From an uncultured Flaviramulus sp. (lineage in GTDB: Bacteria; Bacteroidota; Bacteroidia; Flavobacteriales; Flavobacteriaceae), in assembly GCA_947495125.1 (NCBI GenBank), contig CANLXL010000004.1, positions 148,322 to 212,321 on the forward strand: 64,000 bases of DNA, read 5' to 3'. Below are positions 1 to 9,862 of this stretch, one piece after another. Each line of letters opens with the position of its first letter. Positions within the stretch are counted from its first letter, which is position 1. The notes beneath the pieces were generated by a model. That model made no database searches. It had not been told where the DNA came from and saw nothing but the letters and a program-made list of their open reading frames with translations. Made by a program: the position numbers and the translations under genes.

Positions 1-1899
1 TCCAGCGAGCATAAAACCGAACCCCTTTCTTATAGATCTTAGGGCATTATTTCTACCGGTTTGAGGCCATCCGTTAGAATCGAAATCCATGTATAAATGT
101 TTTAAGTCGGGACCATGATGTGTGGCCATATTGCCAAAAATGGTTTGGGACAATACCACTTTCATATCACTCTCTTTCCAATCTGCCGCCCAATGATCAA
201 GATATTTTAGTTGGCGATCACCTAAAAGTTTAGCTCCCGGAACATCGGCCATTGCATAGGTGTAGTTTGGGTCAATAACATGATCTGGTCTTCCCGATTT
301 CGTAGGAGTAACTAAACCATTTGGTCCTGATTTAAATTTTCTATCTTCAATAATAGCAAAGCTTATACGTCCTAAGTTCAATGTTGTATAATAAACACCG
401 ATCCCACCTTTTATTGGGGTTGAGTCGAATGGATCTGGTAAATGACTGACTTGCGTTCTTTCGACCATTTTAACAAATTCGGAACCATGCACATAGCCGC
501 CCTTTGTATCAACATCGACGGTTCCACCACCATTCCCCCAAATATTTCCTTGAAAAACATCGTGATCATCTGGAATTGTTATGGTTGGTAAATCTTTGGT
601 TATAGTGCTATAAGCCCAACACCATAAATACCATTTATACATGTAGTCTTCAAACTTGTTCTCTCTATCCATTCCACTTGGACTTGCGCCTTCATATATT
701 TGATCACCACTAAAAAACAGTAAATCAGGGTTTTGCTTTTTAACGTTATTAACCAATTCATTGTGAGGATACCATATTTGTTCTTGCCAATTAAAAGGAG
801 CGCTTTCCACACCTTTGGCTAAATTATGATTTCCTGTAAAGCCAGCTACCACAATAGTATCTTTATCAATAGGGTTTGATTTAAATACGCCTTCATAATA
901 ATGGGTCTTATCATTATCTTTTAACTTATAAGAAAGACGATAGGGCACATCCTTATTATAGTCAAAATTTTCGACTCGAAACAGGGCATTAAAGGATGAG
1001 CTTTGAATTTTTGAACGCCCTATTTCTTCCCAAGCTTCACTCGGTTTAATTTCTAATGTCACGGTGCGATTGTCTGCTTTTCCAATAGGCATTAATTGCG
1101 CATTTATTTTTAAAATACTATTAGAGATTGTGTGCTGTGCTGTAAGAATAGGGCCGCTATTGTGAGTGGGATCATAGTTGAATTTTTCTCCTGAAAGGGT
1201 CCAGTTGTTGAACCAAAAGGCTCCGGTATTTTCGCCATTGCCAGGATGAGAAACTAACGCCACATTGCCATTTATCTTATCTTCATCAATGGTGTAAGAA
1301 AGTTGACCAATTTCTTTATTTGAGTCATCATCAACACCAACAATAAGTTGATACCGTGATCCATTTGCATTACCGGAAATTTTTAATTGAAAACTCTTGG
1401 GTAAATTTTCAATGACTTTACTAGTCAGTATTTCTTTATTTAGGGTATTAAAATCCTGAATAAAGAGCATACCATTTGCACTTATACCAATGAAGTAGCC
1501 TCCCTCTTTTCCGGGACTGTGATGAATTAGTGCAGCAGCCCGATAATCAATAGAACCTCCGGCGCCGATTAAAAACCCGGTTGCTGCTGCTTCATTGAGG
1601 TTTTTGTTTGGTGTTGTACTTCCCGTTTGGACACTCATGGAAAAGTTTCCTTTATTTTTTAACCTTGATGTTACCAGGTGAACGGTTCTCATCGGTTTCT
1701 TTTGAGAGGATTCCGTGCAGACGAGCTTTCCATCTTTTACTTCCCAATCTTGTAAGCGATTCGCCCAAAAATTTTCTCCTGCCCAGGTTCTGTCTACTAT
1801 TTTACCCCATTTGTATACAGTGGTATCAGAATTATTGGTGCAACTCGAAACAATAAATAAAAGAATACATAATTTTAAAAGTGTGTTTGGTTTCATCAT
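1..1899 (-). CDS. PhoD-like metallophosphatase lipoprotein (3' end outside window)
   Basis: The reading frame is open for 633 codons from ATG at 1899 to the window edge, so the C-terminus is missing. It starts with a lipoprotein signal (VSSC, Cys20). A lectin-like beta-sandwich region covers roughly residues 25-215 and a second beta domain roughly 220-320. A calcineurin-like phosphoesterase domain follows, with GDQIYE at about 398-403 and a DDHD motif followed by FQGN. This layout matches PhoD/alkaline phosphatase D-type phosphodiesterases and phosphatases; the substrate is inferred to be a phosphate ester outside the cytoplasm. It lies downstream of a sulfatase on the same strand, 223 bp away, so both may serve breakdown of a modified glycan. 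A second ATG at 1896 is equally possible as start. Confidence 0.85.
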   Translation of the reverse strand, partial: MMKPNTLLKLCILLFIVSSCTNNSDTTVYKWGKIVDRTWAGENFWANRLQDWEVKDGKLVCTESSQKKPMRTVHLVTSRLKNKGNFSMSVQTGSTTPNKNLNEAAATGFLIGAGGSIDYRAAALIHHSPGKEGGYFIGISANGMLFIQDFNTLNKEILTSKVIENLPKSFQLKISGNANGSRYQLIVGVDDDSNKEIGQLSYTIDEDKINGNVALVSHPGNGENTGAFWFNNWTLSGEKFNYDPTHNSGPILTAQHTISNSILKINAQLMPIGKADNRTVTLEIKPSEAWEEIGRSKIQSSSFNALFRVENFDYNKDVPYRLSYKLKDNDKTHYYEGVFKSNPIDKDTIVVAGFTGNHNLAKGVESAPFNWQEQIWYPHNELVNNVKKQNPDLLFFSGDQIYEGASPSGMDRENKFEDYMYKWYLWCWAYSTITKDLPTITIPDDHDVFQGNIWGNGGGTVDVDTKGGYVHGSEFVKMVERTQVSHLPDPFDSTPIKGGIGVYYTTLNLGRISFAIIEDRKFKSGPNGLVTPTKSGRPDHVIDPNYTYAMADVPGAKLLGDRQLKYLDHWAADWKESDMKVVLSQTIFGNMATHHGPDLKHLYMDFDSNGWPQTGRNNALRSIRKGFGFMLAG

Positions 1900-2122
1900 T
1901 GGTTACTTTTTTTGTTGAAGGTTCTATATGCTCTAATAAGCTTACTAAACCCGGATTCAATACCTTATTTCATTCGTTCTATAACCTCATGTTTTTTGCT
2001 ATTTAATAACTTGAGGAGCATTTGGTGACGCATTTTTACAATCTATGGGGCTGAAGCTTTTGGAATTCTAATCTTGATAATGTGCTCTCATGTTATTAGC
2101 AAACTGCTGGAATTCCTGCTTA

Positions 2123-3649
2123 TCATTTATTTCTTATAGCCTCTATTTCTTCTAACATTTCTCTTACCATTTCAGGGTGTTCGGCCGCTATATTGTTTTG
2201 TTGACCTCTATCTTCTTTCAAATTATATAATTGCATATTTAAGTCTCTTCCGGTTTCATTCTTGACCCATTTATTTATAATTTTATTGCCTTTATGAGGA
2301 GGTATTAAAACGTAATCTCCCTTACGATAAGAAGTTATGTTGCCTTGTCCTAAGAGAAGATTTTTTCTTCCTTGGGAGGATACGCCGGTTAAGGCATCTA
2401 GAATATTTTCACTATCTACGGTTTTGTTTTCTTGCCCTGTTAGTGCCGCGAATGATGCCGTAAGATCGATTTGACACACTAAAGCATTGGATACAGCAGG
2501 TTTTATTTTTGCAGGCCAACGCACCATAAAGGGGACATGTGTGCCAGCATCAAACAGGCTGTATTTACCACCTCTTAGTCCTCCTTTAGGGGTATGATCT
2601 CCAATTTTCGTTTCTGCTTCATCGTGATATCCGTCATCTAGAACAGGTCCATTATCACTTGAAAATACAATGATGGTGTTTTCCGCCAATCCTAGTTTAT
2701 CCAATTCGTCCAGAAATTCACCCACCGCCCAATCGGCTTCCAAAATCACATCACCTCGTGGCCCTAATCCAGATTTACCCGCAAATCGAGGATGTGGAAT
2801 TCTAGGCACATGTGGCTGATGTAAACTATAGAATAAAAAGAAGGGTTCATCTTTATGATCATTGATAAACTGTTTTGACTCTTTTAAAAAATCATCACTC
2901 ATATCTTCATCAATAAATAATGCCGATTTTCCACCCCGCATATATCCAATTCTAGAAATTCCGTTATGAATACTTTGGTTATGACCATGACTTGGGTGCA
3001 GTTTTAATAGTTCCGGGTTTTCTTTTCCTGTTGGTTCACCTTCGAAATTTTTTTGATAGCTCACTTCGATGGGATCATTTGGATCTAAACCATCAATGCG
3101 ATGATTTTTAACATAAACTGAGGGTACCCGATCATTCGTAGAAGCCATGATATAGGAATAGTCAAAACCAATTTCTCTAGGCCCTGGTTTTATGTCATCA
3201 TTCCAGTTCATATTTTCATCTCCAAGCCCTAAATGCCATTTACCAATAACCCCTGTGAAATATCCTGCATCATGTAACATTGAAGGGAGTGTTTGTTTTC
3301 CAGCTTCAAATAGGAGTGGGGCGTTACCCGGCAATATTTTAGCTCTTCGACTTCTAAAGGGGTAAATCCCGGAGAGCATAGAAAAACGACTAGGTGTGCA
3401 TGTTGGTGAGGTAGCATAGCCATTAATGAATTTTATACCTTCATTCGCAATTCGATCAAAATTTGGAGTTATGAGTTCTGTTGAACCGTAGCTGCTAACA
3501 TCGCCATAGCCTAAGTCGTCTGCATATATGACGACGATATTTGGTTTTAAATTGCTGTTTGTTTCACTCGATTTATTTTCAGTTTTTGAACCACAATTTA
3601 CTAAGATAAAAAAGAGACAAAGGTTTGCTAAGTGTTTAATGGATTGCAT
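2123..3649 (-). CDS. Type I (formylglycine) sulfatase, lipoprotein
   Basis: A 508-residue sulfatase with a lipoprotein signal (lipobox LVNC, Cys19). The formylglycine motif C84-T-P-S-R88 is intact, so a Cys-type maturation enzyme would be needed elsewhere in the genome. Metal-binding Asp44-Asp45, the GKWHLG motif (136-141) and Asp332-Asn333 are all present, so the enzyme should be active. Such S1-family enzymes remove sulfate esters from glycans in the periplasm or at the cell surface; many marine flavobacteria use them on algal polysaccharides. The exact subfamily and sugar cannot be told from the sequence by eye. The PhoD-like phosphatase follows on the same strand, so the pair may be the edge of a locus that continues to the left. 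Confidence 0.93.
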   Translation of the reverse strand: MQSIKHLANLCLFFILVNCGSKTENKSSETNSNLKPNIVVIYADDLGYGDVSSYGSTELITPNFDRIANEGIKFINGYATSPTCTPSRFSMLSGIYPFRSRRAKILPGNAPLLFEAGKQTLPSMLHDAGYFTGVIGKWHLGLGDENMNWNDDIKPGPREIGFDYSYIMASTNDRVPSVYVKNHRIDGLDPNDPIEVSYQKNFEGEPTGKENPELLKLHPSHGHNQSIHNGISRIGYMRGGKSALFIDEDMSDDFLKESKQFINDHKDEPFFLFYSLHQPHVPRIPHPRFAGKSGLGPRGDVILEADWAVGEFLDELDKLGLAENTIIVFSSDNGPVLDDGYHDEAETKIGDHTPKGGLRGGKYSLFDAGTHVPFMVRWPAKIKPAVSNALVCQIDLTASFAALTGQENKTVDSENILDALTGVSSQGRKNLLLGQGNITSYRKGDYVLIPPHKGNKIINKWVKNETGRDLNMQLYNLKEDRGQQNNIAAEHPEMVREMLEEIEAIRNK

Positions 3650-3765
3650 GTTTTGAGTTGGTATTACAATAAGTATTACTATAATGTTATTTTTTTAGTT
3701 GCTTTATAAAACCTTTCAAATATAATTGTTTTTATATTTTTGAAGATCATTATAAAAATTTATCT

Positions 3766-4467
3766 ATGAAATATATCTGGCTATTGGGTGTCTCTTTTTT
3801 ATTTCTGAATTGTGAAGATAAAAAATCTAGTAAGAAAAGTAATGTTGAAACCATTGATACTATTTCTAATAAAAAAAGTGTCGTAAATCAAGTTGTAGAA
3901 AAAACCCGGGAATTCCCAAAGCTGAATAAAAAAAATGCTATGGAATTCTTTTTAGAATATGAAAAGCATAATAAAGAAAATAAAGTAAGAATTACTACTG
4001 ATTTTGGGACTATTGATATCTTATTGTTTGAAAAGACAAAATTCCATCGTGCGAATTTTATTTTTTTAACAAAGCAGAAATATTTTAATAATACACAGTT
4101 TTATCGTGTGGTTGATAATTTTATAGTACAAGCTGGAAATAGTGATGATAAGGAGACAGTAAGAAAGCGGACTAACATTGGTAGATACTTACTTCCTACA
4201 GATACTAAACGTGGTTATAAACATGATAGAGGTGTTATATCAATGCCAAGCGGTGAAATTGATAATCCACATAAATTAGCATCGCCTTTTGAATTTTTTA
4301 TTGTCTGTCAAAAGGGTGGTGCACATTTTCTGGATGGCGATTATACTGTTTTTGGAAGAGTCACTAAAGGCATGGACGTGGTTGATAAAATGTCTGTTGT
4401 AGAAACAGATGATGGAGATTGGCCCGACAAAAATATATTTATTAGAAATGTAGAAATTATTGATTAG
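3766..4467 (+). CDS. Cyclophilin-type peptidyl-prolyl isomerase, lipoprotein
   Basis: A 233-residue protein with a lipoprotein signal (LFLNC, Cys16), a charged linker of about 60 residues, and a cyclophilin domain from about residue 75 to the end. Cyclophilin features visible are the FYRVVDNFIVQAG strand, a PFEFFIV stretch in place of the usual SQFFI, and the VFGRVTKGMDVVDKM segment. Family members catalyse cis-trans isomerisation of Xaa-Pro bonds; this one should act on proteins in the periplasm. The classic FHR active-site arginine is present as FYR. The gene is monocistronic and its last 4 bp overlap the stop of the convergent TRIC gene. Confidence 0.88.
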   Translation: MKYIWLLGVSFLFLNCEDKKSSKKSNVETIDTISNKKSVVNQVVEKTREFPKLNKKNAMEFFLEYEKHNKENKVRITTDFGTIDILLFEKTKFHRANFIFLTKQKYFNNTQFYRVVDNFIVQAGNSDDKETVRKRTNIGRYLLPTDTKRGYKHDRGVISMPSGEIDNPHKLASPFEFFIVCQKGGAHFLDGDYTVFGRVTKGMDVVDKMSVVETDDGDWPDKNIFIRNVEIID

Positions 4468-5066
4468 CCTTTGTAAATGTTTGGTAGTGCTATTTTAAAT
4501 TTAACGGCTAACAACCTAATAATGATAACTACGAGTCCGGAAATTATAAAAACCCAATTATTTTCTATAGGTAGTTCTATAAGTAAAAAATAAGTTATTC
4601 CACCAAAGATGCATGCTGTAGCATAAATTTCTTTTCTAAAAATAACGGGGATTTCGTTACATAAAATATCGCGTATTACACCACCAAAACTAGCCGTCAT
4701 AGTTCCTAAGGCTATACAAATAATTGGATGTAAATCTGCACTAATACCTTTATCTATACCAACAACAGTATATAAACCAATACCTATAGTATCAAACAAA
4801 AACAGAGAGGTTCTTAAATAATTAATTTTTTTTCTGACGATTATGGCAAAAACTGCCGAAGCTATAATGACATAGGTGAAGGTCATATCTTTCATCCAGG
4901 CCACTGGAGTTTCTCCTATAAGTATGTCCCGTAATGAACCACCTCCAACCGCGGTAACAAATGCAATGATTAGGATTCCGAATAAATCCATTTTTTTATT
5001 AATGGCCACAAGGACACCTGAAATGGCAAAAGCAATGGTTCCTAAAATATCAATGGTATAGAACAT
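4464..5066 (-). CDS. TRIC/UPF0126 (YicG-like) cation channel family membrane protein
   Basis: A 200-residue inner-membrane protein with about seven hydrophobic segments. It is an internal duplication: GGGSLRDIL near residues 41-49 and FGGVIRDIL near 128-136 are the paired glycine-rich GxxRD motifs typical of the UPF0126/TRIC fold, where they bend the pore helices. Prokaryotic TRIC homologues form trimeric potassium-permeable channels; the physiological role in bacteria is not settled, and YicG has also been linked to glycine transport. The gene stands alone. It converges on the cyclophilin gene with a 4-bp overlap, leaving no room for a separate terminator. Confidence 0.9.
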   Translation of the reverse strand: MFYTIDILGTIAFAISGVLVAINKKMDLFGILIIAFVTAVGGGSLRDILIGETPVAWMKDMTFTYVIIASAVFAIIVRKKINYLRTSLFLFDTIGIGLYTVVGIDKGISADLHPIICIALGTMTASFGGVIRDILCNEIPVIFRKEIYATACIFGGITYFLLIELPIENNWVFIISGLVVIIIRLLAVKFKIALPNIYKG

Positions 5067-5261
5067 ATCGTTGTTGTTGGTTTGAAGTTTCTCTTCTATC
5101 TTAGGGTATTAGATTTGCGTAATATGATGTCTTAAATCCATACTTTTTAATATTTTGAACTAAGGAAAAACAAATCCTTCGTCGAAGTTTGTCTCGAGCT
5201 CAGTCGAAAGGTTTGGTATAAGTAATTCAAACAATTATATTTCATAAAATTGGTTCTCTAC

Positions 5262-5978
5262 TTACATATTTTGAGTATAGTAGTTATAATCTTTGATAAC
5301 GGTGTTAACAAAATCAATAGGTTTTTCTTTGGTTTCAATATTCATGACTTCTAAAATTCTTTCATATAAGGAGACAATAACATTATGCTGTCCCTTTAAT
5401 TTAGCTGTGTCGTATAAGTTCTTAATGGTCTGCATTTCAGCATCTTTAAATAAAGTTACCTGGCTGTAGGTAGGTACATAATCGGCAGGTATATCCTTTA
5501 GAAGTGTATCCTTAATGCCTATTTTTTTCTTTTCACTTATAACCGTAGTTCCGGCGGCAATGTCGCCAACCCGTTGTCCGTTCCCTCTTATGAGTATCGT
5601 AAGCACGGCAACGCCACCACTGGTTAAAGCGACATCCACAATACGTAATATCCACCTTATAAAATAGCTCGCAAACGTTGGTTTAGTCCCATCCAGTTTA
5701 ACCACCCTTATTTTTAACACATTTTTTCCAATGGTTAATCCATCCCAAAAGGTTTCTAACAATACATAGTATAAAAATGCGGGTAATGATATAAGTAAAT
5801 AAATAGCCCAGGAATCTCCGATGTCTAAATCTAGTAGCACCAAAAGCATGATGGATGCAAATAAATATAGAAATATTACCAAAGAGTCTAAAAGGTAAGC
5901 CAGCATTCTATCACCAAGATTGGCAGCGTTTTGCTGAATACTTACATTTTGAGCAGTTTCTATTTGAAATTCTTTCAT
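5262..5978 (-). CDS. RDD family membrane protein
   Basis: A polytopic inner-membrane protein of unknown function. The RDD signature is seen as NLGDRMLAYLLDS at the start of the first membrane helix, with WDGLTIGKNVLKIRVV and QRVGDIAAGT further on. I place the start at ATG 5978 (protein MKEFQIETAQ...). The longer reading to 6089 would add 37 residues unlike the family and would overlap the divergent SpoIIM gene. The soluble tail of about 70 residues after the last helix is extra. Only 35 bp separate it from SpoIIM, so the two share a divergent promoter region. RDD, SpoIIM, MoxR and DUF58 genes commonly cluster in Bacteroidota. Confidence 0.85.
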   Translation of the reverse strand: MKEFQIETAQNVSIQQNAANLGDRMLAYLLDSLVIFLYLFASIMLLVLLDLDIGDSWAIYLLISLPAFLYYVLLETFWDGLTIGKNVLKIRVVKLDGTKPTFASYFIRWILRIVDVALTSGGVAVLTILIRGNGQRVGDIAAGTTVISEKKKIGIKDTLLKDIPADYVPTYSQVTLFKDAEMQTIKNLYDTAKLKGQHNVIVSLYERILEVMNIETKEKPIDFVNTVIKDYNYYTQNM

Positions 5979-6013
5979 ATTTTCTTTTCTTTGATAGCAA
6001 ATTCTATTACTAA

Positions 6014-6982
6014 ATGCGTGAAGCTGCTTTCGTGAAGCAAAATAAGGATAAATGGTTAATATTTGAAAATGTTCTTTCAAATAAAACAAGTATCAGTCCA
6101 GATAAATTATCAAGTCTTTATATTGAAATAACCGATCACTTAAGTTATGCGAAAACATTTTACCCCAATAGTAATACAGAAACCTATTTAAATGGTATAG
6201 CTTCGCAGGCGCACCAAAGAATTTATAAAACAAAGAAGGAATCTAAGAATCGTATTATTTCTTTTTTTAAAACAGAATTCCCAGAAATGTTTTACCAGCA
6301 CCAACGTGAACTTCTCATTGCGTTTTTAGTCTTTGCATTATTTGTCGTTGTAGGGGCTTTCTCGACTGCAAATGAAGGTGATTTTGTGCGATCTTTTGGA
6401 CTAAATGATGCTTATGTAAATATGACATTAGAAAATATTGAAAAAGGAGACCCTATGGCCGTTTATAAGCAACAAGGAGAGTTTAATATGTTTTTGGGAA
6501 TAACGCTCAATAATATTAAGGTAGCATTAATGGCGTTTGGATATGGCATCATGTTGGGGATTGGCTCTCTATTTATTATGTTACAAAACGGCATTATGCT
6601 AGGGAGTTTTCAATATTTTTTTTATGAACACGGGCTCCTTTGGGAGTCGGCAAGAACGATATGGATTCATGGAACCATTGAGATTTCTGTGATCGTTGTT
6701 GCGGGTTGTGCCGGTTTAGTTTTGGGGAATGGGATATTATTCCCGGGAACGTATTCCAGGTTAGAATCGTTTAAGCGCGGTGTAAAAAACGGGTTGAAAA
6801 TTTTAATGAGTACCATTCCATTTTTTATTATAGCGGGATTTTTAGAAGGGTTTGTTACCCGTCATACAGAAATGCCCGATTGGTTGGCTATTTTTGTGAT
6901 ATCGAGTTCATTGGCTCTAATTGTATTTTATTATGTCGTTTATCCCAGACAATTACATAAAAAGAACATTTTAAAAACATAG
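6014..6982 (+). CDS. SpoIIM/stage II sporulation protein M family membrane protein
   Basis: A 322-residue membrane protein. A soluble N-terminal part of about 90 residues precedes a hydrophobic core with about five to six helices. Core motifs such as NNIKVALMAFGYGI, IHGTIEISVIVVAG and the glycine-rich LVLGNGILFPGTYSR stretch match the SpoIIM family. In Bacillus SpoIIM works in septal wall remodelling during engulfment. Flavobacteria do not sporulate, so the role here is unknown and probably tied to the MoxR/DUF58 partners downstream. It is the first gene of a tight operon: the next gene overlaps it by 1 bp at 6982. Confidence 0.88.
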   Translation: MREAAFVKQNKDKWLIFENVLSNKTSISPDKLSSLYIEITDHLSYAKTFYPNSNTETYLNGIASQAHQRIYKTKKESKNRIISFFKTEFPEMFYQHQRELLIAFLVFALFVVVGAFSTANEGDFVRSFGLNDAYVNMTLENIEKGDPMAVYKQQGEFNMFLGITLNNIKVALMAFGYGIMLGIGSLFIMLQNGIMLGSFQYFFYEHGLLWESARTIWIHGTIEISVIVVAGCAGLVLGNGILFPGTYSRLESFKRGVKNGLKILMSTIPFFIIAGFLEGFVTRHTEMPDWLAIFVISSSLALIVFYYVVYPRQLHKKNILKT

Positions 6983-7866
6983 TGATGAAAAAATATATAG
7001 AATTTAAAAAACAACGAGAATTAGGAGATGTTTTAACAGATGCCTTTGGTTTTGTAAAAATAGAGTTTAAGCCTTTTTTGAAAACTATTTTCCAGATATC
7101 CGGGCCTTATTTAGTACTCTTTTTGTTGTCCATGGCATTTTATATGTATAGTGTTGGGGATATATTTAGTTTTACCGCTGCCGGTAATTTCGATGGAGGT
7201 AATACGACTAGCCTTTTCGTCATGTTTTTTGCCATAATGTGTTTTGCTGTTTTTGGCGTTTTGGCTTACACCTTTGCAACATCGGCCGCCTTGCATTATA
7301 TAGAATCGTATTCCAATAATAATGGAGAAGTTGACTTTAGTGCTGTAAAACAAAATACGCATAAAACATTTTGGAGCTTTTTGGGCTTGAACCTTTTAAA
7401 ATGGATCGTCCTGTTTTTTTCAATTTTACTCTGCGTGCTCCCTGTTTTTTATTTTATGGTGCCCATGGCGGTTGTATTAAGTATTCTGGTATTCGAAAAG
7501 AAAGATATTGGAGACTCTTTTAGTACGAGTTTTAAACTTATAAAGGAAGAGTTCTGGATAACTTTGGCGACTATTATTATTGTAGGCTTAATCGTTATGG
7601 TTGCCAGTTATGCATTTAGTCTGCCTGCGGCCATGTATAGTATGGTTAAAATGGGTATATTTTCGGGAGAAATCGATCCCACAAATATGCAATCATTTAT
7701 CGATCCAATTTATATATTACTGAATATCCTTAACTATTTGGTTCAATTTTTATTAAACCTTATCTCTATTGTAGCCGCGGCATTGATCTATTTCAATTTA
7801 AACGAAAGGAAAAACTTTACAGGAACTTTTGAACGCATTCAATCTATTGGAAAAAGAGACGATTAA
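6982..7866 (+). CDS. Multi-pass membrane protein of the MoxR/DUF58 cluster
   Basis: A 294-residue hydrophobic protein with about six predicted membrane segments, resembling the membrane domains found with glycerophosphodiesterases and in DUF975-like proteins. No catalytic motif is seen. It starts at the last base of the SpoIIM stop codon and its own stop overlaps the DUF4129 start (TAATG at 7864-7868), so translational coupling is likely. Position and topology suggest a structural membrane partner of the SpoIIM/MoxR/DUF58 system. I do not recognise a precise family. Confidence 0.75.
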   Translation: MMKKYIEFKKQRELGDVLTDAFGFVKIEFKPFLKTIFQISGPYLVLFLLSMAFYMYSVGDIFSFTAAGNFDGGNTTSLFVMFFAIMCFAVFGVLAYTFATSAALHYIESYSNNNGEVDFSAVKQNTHKTFWSFLGLNLLKWIVLFFSILLCVLPVFYFMVPMAVVLSILVFEKKDIGDSFSTSFKLIKEEFWITLATIIIVGLIVMVASYAFSLPAAMYSMVKMGIFSGEIDPTNMQSFIDPIYILLNILNYLVQFLLNLISIVAAALIYFNLNERKNFTGTFERIQSIGKRDD

Positions 7867-8600
7867 TGCAACTATTTAAACTCGCCCTTATATTCACACT
7901 TTTTAGCAGCCTGTCTATTGCACAACAGGACTCGCTTAATATAAAGTATGATCAGGTCAAACAGGATGCTAAAGAGATAAATGAAGACCATCTAACCGAG
8001 TATAAAGAAGACAAAGCTTTTAATTATGTTGAAACTGCTGAAGAAGATTCGGTCTTAGCAAAAATACAACGATGGTTTGTTCATATGGTCACCAAAATAT
8101 TTGAGTTCATATTTGGCGCCGGAAAGGCTACAGGAATTATATATTTCGTTCTTCGTGTTCTGCCATATATATTGTTAGGGGTTTTATTTTTTCTCCTTGT
8201 AAAATTCTTTTTAAAAGTAAATTCCAGGGGTATACTTATGGGAAAACAAGGTCAGGCAACTGTAGTTTTTACTGATGAAGAAAATATCATCAAGAATGAA
8301 GATATTCAAGATCTGATTAACAAAGCTATACAGCAAAAAAATTATCGCTTAGCCATACGATACTCATATTTATTGGTTTTGAAACAATTGAGTGAAAGTG
8401 AATTAATTCGTTGGGAACAACAAAAAACAAATGAAGATTATATTAAGGAAATCGAAAAAGAGAGCATCAAAGGGCATTTTGAAACGATTACCAGAATTTA
8501 CGATTATGTGTGGTATGGGGAATTTAACGTCGATGCTCTTAAATATGAGCGCTTAAAGCCTTCCTTTGAAACGATTTCAAAATCAATTCATATTAATTGA
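7866..8600 (+). CDS. DUF4129 domain-containing membrane protein
   Basis: A 244-residue protein with a cleavable signal (ends near SIAQQ), an extracytoplasmic segment of about 75 residues, one long membrane span (about residues 90-118) and a cytoplasmic C-terminal DUF4129 domain. That domain carries the family pattern: RLAIRYSYLLVLKQLSE, then LIRWEQQKTN, then YDYVWYGEF near the end. DUF4129 proteins are found next to MoxR ATPases and DUF58 proteins, sometimes fused to transglutaminase domains. The function is unknown; a membrane-linked assembly or protease-like complex controlled by MoxR is the usual inference. It overlaps neighbours on both sides. Confidence 0.85.
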   Translation: MQLFKLALIFTLFSSLSIAQQDSLNIKYDQVKQDAKEINEDHLTEYKEDKAFNYVETAEEDSVLAKIQRWFVHMVTKIFEFIFGAGKATGIIYFVLRVLPYILLGVLFFLLVKFFLKVNSRGILMGKQGQATVVFTDEENIIKNEDIQDLINKAIQQKNYRLAIRYSYLLVLKQLSESELIRWEQQKTNEDYIKEIEKESIKGHFETITRIYDYVWYGEFNVDALKYERLKPSFETISKSIHIN

Positions 8601-9862
8601 ATAAAAAAGGAAAAATATATGTCATAATTACGGTAATAGCCATACTCGCTATTGTGTTTTTCGAATATACAAAACCGCAAAAGTTGAATTGGTTTCAGTC
8701 CTATGCGAAACAACATAAAATACCCTTTGGAACCTATGTGTTTCACGATCAGCTAAAACGTATCTTTTCCGAAGAGCATATCATCGATGTTAACCGACCG
8801 CCTTATGAGTATCTTACAACTAAAGATAGTATTTCAGGGACTTATATATTTGTAAATAATAGTATTGAATTTGATGATGTAGAGTTAGACGAACTATTGG
8901 ATTGGACTTCCAAAGGCAATACACTTTTCATTGCTTCTGAAAGTTTTAATGAAAAGTTAATGGACACTATAAATGCTAATTATATAAATGTGTTCAATTA
9001 TGGTTCAAATTTTTATGTAGAACTTAAAAATAAACATTTAATAAAGGACAGTATATATGTTTTTGACAAGGATAACGCTATTCGCTATTTCAACGCCATA
9101 GATACCTTACAAACTAGCGTCTTGGGGACGGTGAGTTATTCTAATAAAGTCGATAGTCTAAAAGCTCAAATCTCACATTTAAAGACTGTAACAGACAGTA
9201 CACACCTGTACAGAGATAATATAAATGTTATCAGGCAGCCTTTCGGTAAGGGAACGATTATTTTAAGTATGTTTCCTCAGGCATTTACGAACTATTTTGT
9301 TCTAAAGACCCCAAACCACAACTATACGGCTGGATTGCTGTCTTATATAGATGATACGAAACCAGTATATTTAGACGCATATTATAAGTCAGGAAAAATA
9401 ATGTATACCTCACCGTTGTATGTTCTTTTAAATACAAAACAATTAAAATGGGCTTATTATATGATGCTTATAGGTGTTTTCGTTTACGTGATTTTTGAAG
9501 GAAAACGCAAACAACGAGCGATACCTATAGTAGAGCCATTGAAGAATCAATCCTTAGATTTCACCAGAACGATTGCTAATATGTACTACGAAAAGGGAAA
9601 TCACCTGGAGATAGCCCGGCATAAAATCCAGCATTTTTTAGACTATGTAAGATCGCATCTACATCTAAGTACTGATACCGTTGATGATGATTTTTTAGAA
9701 CATCTGGCGGCACGAAGTAACAATACCATTCAAGATACAGAATTACTGTTTAAAGCGATTGATCGCATAAACAAAGCAACCCATATAACCCAAAAAGAAT
9801 TAGAAGCTATGAATAGCTTAGTTGAAACATTTAAATCCAATAATACATGGAAGAACCTATAG
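8597..9862 (+). CDS. DUF4350 domain-containing protein
   Basis: A 421-residue protein starting at TTG 8597, which overlaps the DUF4129 stop (TTGA). There is one N-terminal membrane anchor (residues about 7-24), then a periplasmic DUF4350 domain with a LLDWTSKGNTLFIAS stretch as in glutamine-amidotransferase-like folds, then a second membrane span around residue 290 and a C-terminal soluble helical part. The domain is a standard member of Bacteroidota MoxR clusters. No biochemical role is known. Its end overlaps the MoxR start by 16 bp, which supports one transcript. Confidence 0.85.
   Translation: MNKKGKIYVIITVIAILAIVFFEYTKPQKLNWFQSYAKQHKIPFGTYVFHDQLKRIFSEEHIIDVNRPPYEYLTTKDSISGTYIFVNNSIEFDDVELDELLDWTSKGNTLFIASESFNEKLMDTINANYINVFNYGSNFYVELKNKHLIKDSIYVFDKDNAIRYFNAIDTLQTSVLGTVSYSNKVDSLKAQISHLKTVTDSTHLYRDNINVIRQPFGKGTIILSMFPQAFTNYFVLKTPNHNYTAGLLSYIDDTKPVYLDAYYKSGKIMYTSPLYVLLNTKQLKWAYYMMLIGVFVYVIFEGKRKQRAIPIVEPLKNQSLDFTRTIANMYYEKGNHLEIARHKIQHFLDYVRSHLHLSTDTVDDDFLEHLAARSNNTIQDTELLFKAIDRINKATHITQKELEAMNSLVETFKSNNTWKNL

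Noticed and set aside
600-812. 70-residue minus-strand frame and other small frames within 1-1900
   Set aside because: They are shadows of the long phosphatase frame, which runs off the window edge.
5979-6089. Longer start of the RDD gene
   Set aside because: The added 37 residues do not resemble the family and would overlap the divergent SpoIIM gene; ATG 5978 gives a normal start.
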